From: an uncultured Rhodospirillaceae bacterium
GTDB lineage: Bacteria > Pseudomonadota > Alphaproteobacteria > RF32 > CAG-239
Direction of reading: 5' to 3'
NCBI GenBank assembly: GCA_900313155.1
Contig: OMQE01000093.1
Span: 1 to 8,056, forward strand
DNA: 8,056 bases
Shown: positions 5,500-8,056 of the stretch, piece after piece
How positions within the stretch are numbered: position 1 is the first letter of the stretch
Layout of the letters: every line of letters starts with the position of its first letter
Position numbers and translations under genes: made by a program
The notes under the pieces: generated by a model
Databases searched by the model: none
What the model was told of the DNA's origin: nothing
Seen by the model: only the letters and a program-made list of their open reading frames with translations

Positions 5500-6274
5500 T
5501 ATCTTTTACCTTATCAAACAACATCAAAAAATTATGCGTTGTTATATCTGCCAACGCCGCCGGCGACATACCTTTAAGCTCTGCCAAAACTTCACCTGTG
5601 TTCACCACAAAAGCCGGTTCGTTGCGCTTACCCCGATTCGGCACCGGTGCCAAAAACGGCGAATCTGTTTCCACCAACAACCTGTCATTCGGCACATTTG
5701 CAAAAATACGACGCAGTTCTTCGCTTTTTTTAAAGGTAATTATCCCCGAAGCTGAAATATAAAATCCAATTTCCAATGCCGCACGACAAAGCTTTTCCGA
5801 TGATGAAAAACAATGCAATTCCCCTTTGAAAGGCTTTTTGTTATACGCATCTGTCAATAAGCGTATCATATCATCATCGGCATCTCGATTATGCACAATC
5901 AGCGGTAACCCCGTTTCTTGCGCCGCAATAATATGCTGTTCAAAAATTTTGAGCTGAAAATCCCTGATATCGGCATTGTAATAGTAGTCCAAACCACACT
6001 CACCAATACCCACAACATAAGGCGAATGTGTTTTTTCAATCAATTGCTCTGCTTGTAAATCCGCATATTTGTCAGCAATTTCAGGATGCACGCCAACCGT
6101 TGTATATATATGATGATACTGTTTGCAAAATTCAATAATCTTCAATGTTTGCACAATATCATCACTCACATCTAAAATGTATTTCACCCCGTTTTGTCTG
6201 GCTCTTGCCACCGTTTCGGCGCGGTCGGCATCAAAATCTTGCGCATTGATATGACAATGACTATCTGTCCACAT
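5492..6274 (-). CDS. tatD: TatD-family metal-dependent DNase
   Basis: With the ATG at 6274 the protein has 260 residues, the usual size. All metal ligands of the TIM-barrel fold are visible: H6 and H8 in DSHCHIN, E92 in GIGECGLDYYY, H128 in IVHNRD, H154 in LHCFS and D204 in ETDSPFLAP, which is followed by the family stretch NRGKRNEPAFV. TatD proteins are Mg2+-dependent 3'-5' exonucleases linked to DNA repair and fragment degradation; the exact role of this copy (TatD, YcfH or YjjV type) is not certain. The next upstream candidate is a TTG at 6289 that would add five residues before the conserved MxxDSHCH start. The ATG is preferred because it gives a TGATG junction with holB (1-nt overlap) and an AGG seven bases upstream. 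Confidence 0.93.
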   Translation of the reverse strand: MWTDSHCHINAQDFDADRAETVARARQNGVKYILDVSDDIVQTLKIIEFCKQYHHIYTTVGVHPEIADKYADLQAEQLIEKTHSPYVVGIGECGLDYYYNADIRDFQLKIFEQHIIAAQETGLPLIVHNRDADDDMIRLLTDAYNKKPFKGELHCFSSSEKLCRAALEIGFYISASGIITFKKSEELRRIFANVPNDRLLVETDSPFLAPVPNRGKRNEPAFVVNTGEVLAELKGMSPAALADITTHNFLMLFDKVKDNG

Positions 6275-7326
6275 CACAACACCTGACAAATTTCAGTTAA
6301 CAAATTAACAAGCATCAAACGTTTATCCATATTAACGCTCAAACAATCATCAAACATACGAACCGCCTGACACTTACATTGATAAAAAGCTTCAACATCT
6401 TGGCAAGAGCTCATATTGTCCTTAAAAAATTTCATCAATAACTCTTCCAACAATGTGAATTTACTGTCATCTGCCGCTATTTCTGTGCAAAAATCGAGCA
6501 TTTGTTCCAATTTGAATTTTTGTTTGGCATACAAAATGGCACACAACTCCTCATATATTGTAAATGCTTTCATATCGGCATACAAAATAGCTTTTCCAAT
6601 GCTTCCGTTACACATTTCTACCAGTTTAGCAATCGTCGGTTCATCTAAATCTGCACGATATCTCCTAAGCAAACTGGCTACTTCTCCGTCTTTGAGCGTA
6701 TGCATTGGCAATTTAGCGCATCTTGAACGAATGGTCGGCAACAACAACCCCGGATTATGGCTGACCAACAATAATATAGTCTTGGCCGGCGGCTCTTCTA
6801 AGATTTTCAAAAGTGCGTTTGCCGCATTTTTGTTCATATCATCAGCACTATCAATAATAACAACACGCCATCCGTCATTAAAAGACGTCTTACTCAAAAA
6901 ATCGCCCACCTTGCGCACATCATCAACTCGAATAAATGCCGACTTTTTCAAACCCGACAGTTCTTCTTCATCTAAAGCTTCACCCTTTTTAATGGCACTT
7001 AAAATTTTCTTTTTATCAGCTTCAATATAATCTCGCTCCAATACCAACAAATCCGGATTTGAGCCACCGGCAATTTGCTGAAAAACAGCAGATTTTTCAG
7101 ATATTGATATATTTTTATATGCCATTTTATTGCCAGCATCCGCACTCAATAAAAAACGTGCAATCCGAAAAGCCATTGTCGCTTTACCTATCCCTTTCGG
7201 ACCGCTCAAAATCCATGCGTGATGCATATTACCGCTTTGCCATGCTTGCAAAAAAATTTGCTCGGCCGCATCTTGTCCTATCATAAAACTGTTGCTTCGA
7301 GGCGTTATCAGCTTTTCGTCATTCAT
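6274..7326 (-). CDS. holB: DNA polymerase III delta' subunit
   Basis: The 350-residue protein is an AAA+ clamp-loader subunit; in the DNA polymerase III holoenzyme delta' helps open and load the beta sliding clamp. Visible motifs are Walker A-like GPKGIGKAT (42-50), Walker B-like VVIIDSADD (155-163), the strongly conserved LLKILEEPP (172-180) and the SRC arginine-finger motif (201-203, in TIRSRC). An insert rich in Asp, Glu and Lys lies around residues 95-128. The four-Cys zinc module of E. coli delta' is not present, as no Cys occurs between the Walker A motif and SRC. A TTG one codon upstream is possible, but the ATG at 7326 makes a TGATG overlap with the tmk stop. The C-terminal collar region (about 215-350) is divergent, as is usual for the family. 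Confidence 0.93.
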   Translation of the reverse strand: MNDEKLITPRSNSFMIGQDAAEQIFLQAWQSGNMHHAWILSGPKGIGKATMAFRIARFLLSADAGNKMAYKNISISEKSAVFQQIAGGSNPDLLVLERDYIEADKKKILSAIKKGEALDEEELSGLKKSAFIRVDDVRKVGDFLSKTSFNDGWRVVIIDSADDMNKNAANALLKILEEPPAKTILLLVSHNPGLLLPTIRSRCAKLPMHTLKDGEVASLLRRYRADLDEPTIAKLVEMCNGSIGKAILYADMKAFTIYEELCAILYAKQKFKLEQMLDFCTEIAADDSKFTLLEELLMKFFKDNMSSCQDVEAFYQCKCQAVRMFDDCLSVNMDKRLMLVNLLTEICQVL

Positions 7327-7970
7327 CAAATACCCAACCTTTCATTGACTATTTGCACAATTTTTGCATGCAACGTTTCAATGTCCGTATCGGCATTGAC
7401 CACCACACAACGTTCCGGTTCGCGCTTGGCAATTTCTAAAAAGCCCTGCCGTAAATTATTATGAAATTCCATCTGCCGACTTTCAAAGCGTAATTCTTTA
7501 TTTTCCATACCGGCGGCCTTAGCAAAAGAACGCTGCATACCAACTTCCGGAGCCATATCTAAAATCAACGTCAAATCAGGCTTAAAATCGCCGGCTACAA
7601 TTTGATACATATTCTTTAATGTGGCAAAATCAATGCGTTTATTATAGCCATAGTATTGATATGCTTCTGTTGAATCGGCATATCTGTCACTAATAACCCA
7701 CTTATTATCAGCCATAGCCGGCCAAACAACTTTGGTTAAATGATGCCGTCTGTCCGCATAATAGAGCAAACACTCCGTCACTGCATCAAATTTATCTTTA
7801 TCGCCGGTCACCAGTAATTGGCGTAAAATCAAACCTTCCGGCGTTCCTCCCGGTTCTTTTGATAAAATCGTTTCTATTCCCTTAGTTTGCAAATAGGCGG
7901 CAAGTAATTTCGCTTGTGTAGATTTACCGCAACCTTCTCCGCCTTCCAAGGTAATAAAACGTCCGGACAT
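7326..7970 (-). CDS. tmk: Thymidylate kinase
   Basis: This 214-residue protein transfers phosphate from ATP to dTMP, giving dTDP for DNA synthesis. The P-loop GGEGCGKST is at residues 10-18. EPGGT (39-43) and YADRRHH (71-77) are the dTMP-binding segments, DRYADST (95-101) is the family signature, and a LID-like segment rich in charged residues follows from about 147. Nothing looks broken. The ATG lies seven bases after GGGAG and overlaps the upstream stop as TAATG. The downstream junction to holB is TGATG. The position between a dacC-like gene and holB is the order expected for alphaproteobacteria. Confidence 0.96.
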   Translation of the reverse strand: MSGRFITLEGGEGCGKSTQAKLLAAYLQTKGIETILSKEPGGTPEGLILRQLLVTGDKDKFDAVTECLLYYADRRHHLTKVVWPAMADNKWVISDRYADSTEAYQYYGYNKRIDFATLKNMYQIVAGDFKPDLTLILDMAPEVGMQRSFAKAAGMENKELRFESRQMEFHNNLRQGFLEIAKREPERCVVVNADTDIETLHAKIVQIVNERLGI

Positions 7971-8056
7971 TATTTTGCTCCCAAAATAAAATACTTAATA
8001 TTCGCCCAAAATCTGCCAAAAATACCAACTTCTGCAACATCTTGTGCAGCAACCAA
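7970..8056 (-). CDS. Penicillin-binding D-Ala-D-Ala carboxypeptidase, C-terminal end only
   Basis: Twenty-eight codons and a TAA stop are open from the window edge on the minus strand. The peptide begins LVAAQDVAEVGIFGR and ends with an aromatic, basic stretch (NIKYFILGAK). This looks like the amphipathic C-terminal membrane anchor of DacC/DacA-type carboxypeptidases, and dacC is the usual neighbour upstream of tmk in alphaproteobacteria. The stop overlaps the tmk start by one base (TAATG). The identification rests on a short piece plus context; the catalytic domain lies outside the window. Confidence 0.6.
   Translation of the reverse strand: MVAAQDVAEVGIFGRFWANIKYFILGAK

Noticed and set aside
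6275..6289. TTG start for tatD at 6289, and likewise TTG at 7329 for holB
   Set aside because: The ATG codons at 6274 and 7326 form TGATG couplings with the preceding genes, fit the ribosome binding site spacing and match family N-termini.
6416..7030. 204-codon open frame on the plus strand
   Set aside because: It is antisense to holB, which has Walker, LEEPP and SRC motifs. The serine- and lysine-rich translation is typical of a shadow frame.

Overview
The window looks like an AT-rich alphaproteobacterial chromosome segment. The best clue is the minus-strand run dacC(end)-tmk-holB-tatD-metallo-beta-lactamase, an order known from alphaproteobacteria. The low GC and the cluster of GTCATTGCGAG-type intergenic repeats suggest an uncultured or host-associated lineage. 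That placement is an inference; the window contains no rRNA or other marker that fixes it.

Layout. Nucleotides 2-820 (+) hold the 3' nine-tenths of a LysR-type regulator. Nucleotides 916-2334 (+) encode a complete M17 leucyl aminopeptidase with every metal and catalytic residue present, closed by a clear intrinsic terminator. Nucleotides 2394-2802 hold no gene. They carry a 20-bp direct duplication and a 220-bp composite inverted-repeat element made of nested hairpins. Nucleotides 2803-3282 (-) encode a small orphan protein with MORN/YwqK-like repeats. About 3301-3597 (-) is an RNA-like segment that I consider the most interesting part of the window: its own promoter, a long closing helix, a branched interior, an H-type pseudoknot and an intrinsic terminator that ends six bases before the ribosome binding site of the YwqK-like gene. 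Nucleotides 3785-7970 (-) plus a fragment to the window end form a tightly coupled housekeeping operon: dacC-like C-terminus, tmk, holB, tatD, PhnP-like metallo-beta-lactamase and a DHH phosphoesterase. It ends in its own hairpin at 3736-3757.

How the genes work together. In the operon, tmk supplies dTDP for DNA synthesis, holB encodes the clamp-loader delta' subunit, and tatD, the beta-lactamase-fold protein and the DHH protein are all metal-dependent phosphoesterase/nuclease-type enzymes. The genes overlap by 1-8 nt or lie about 11 nt apart, so translational coupling is likely. metG, often found between holB and tatD in this cluster, is absent here. The structured RNA and the YwqK-like gene form a separate unit: either a stand-alone noncoding RNA or a regulatory leader that controls read-through into the small protein. 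I do not recognise the RNA as any known family.
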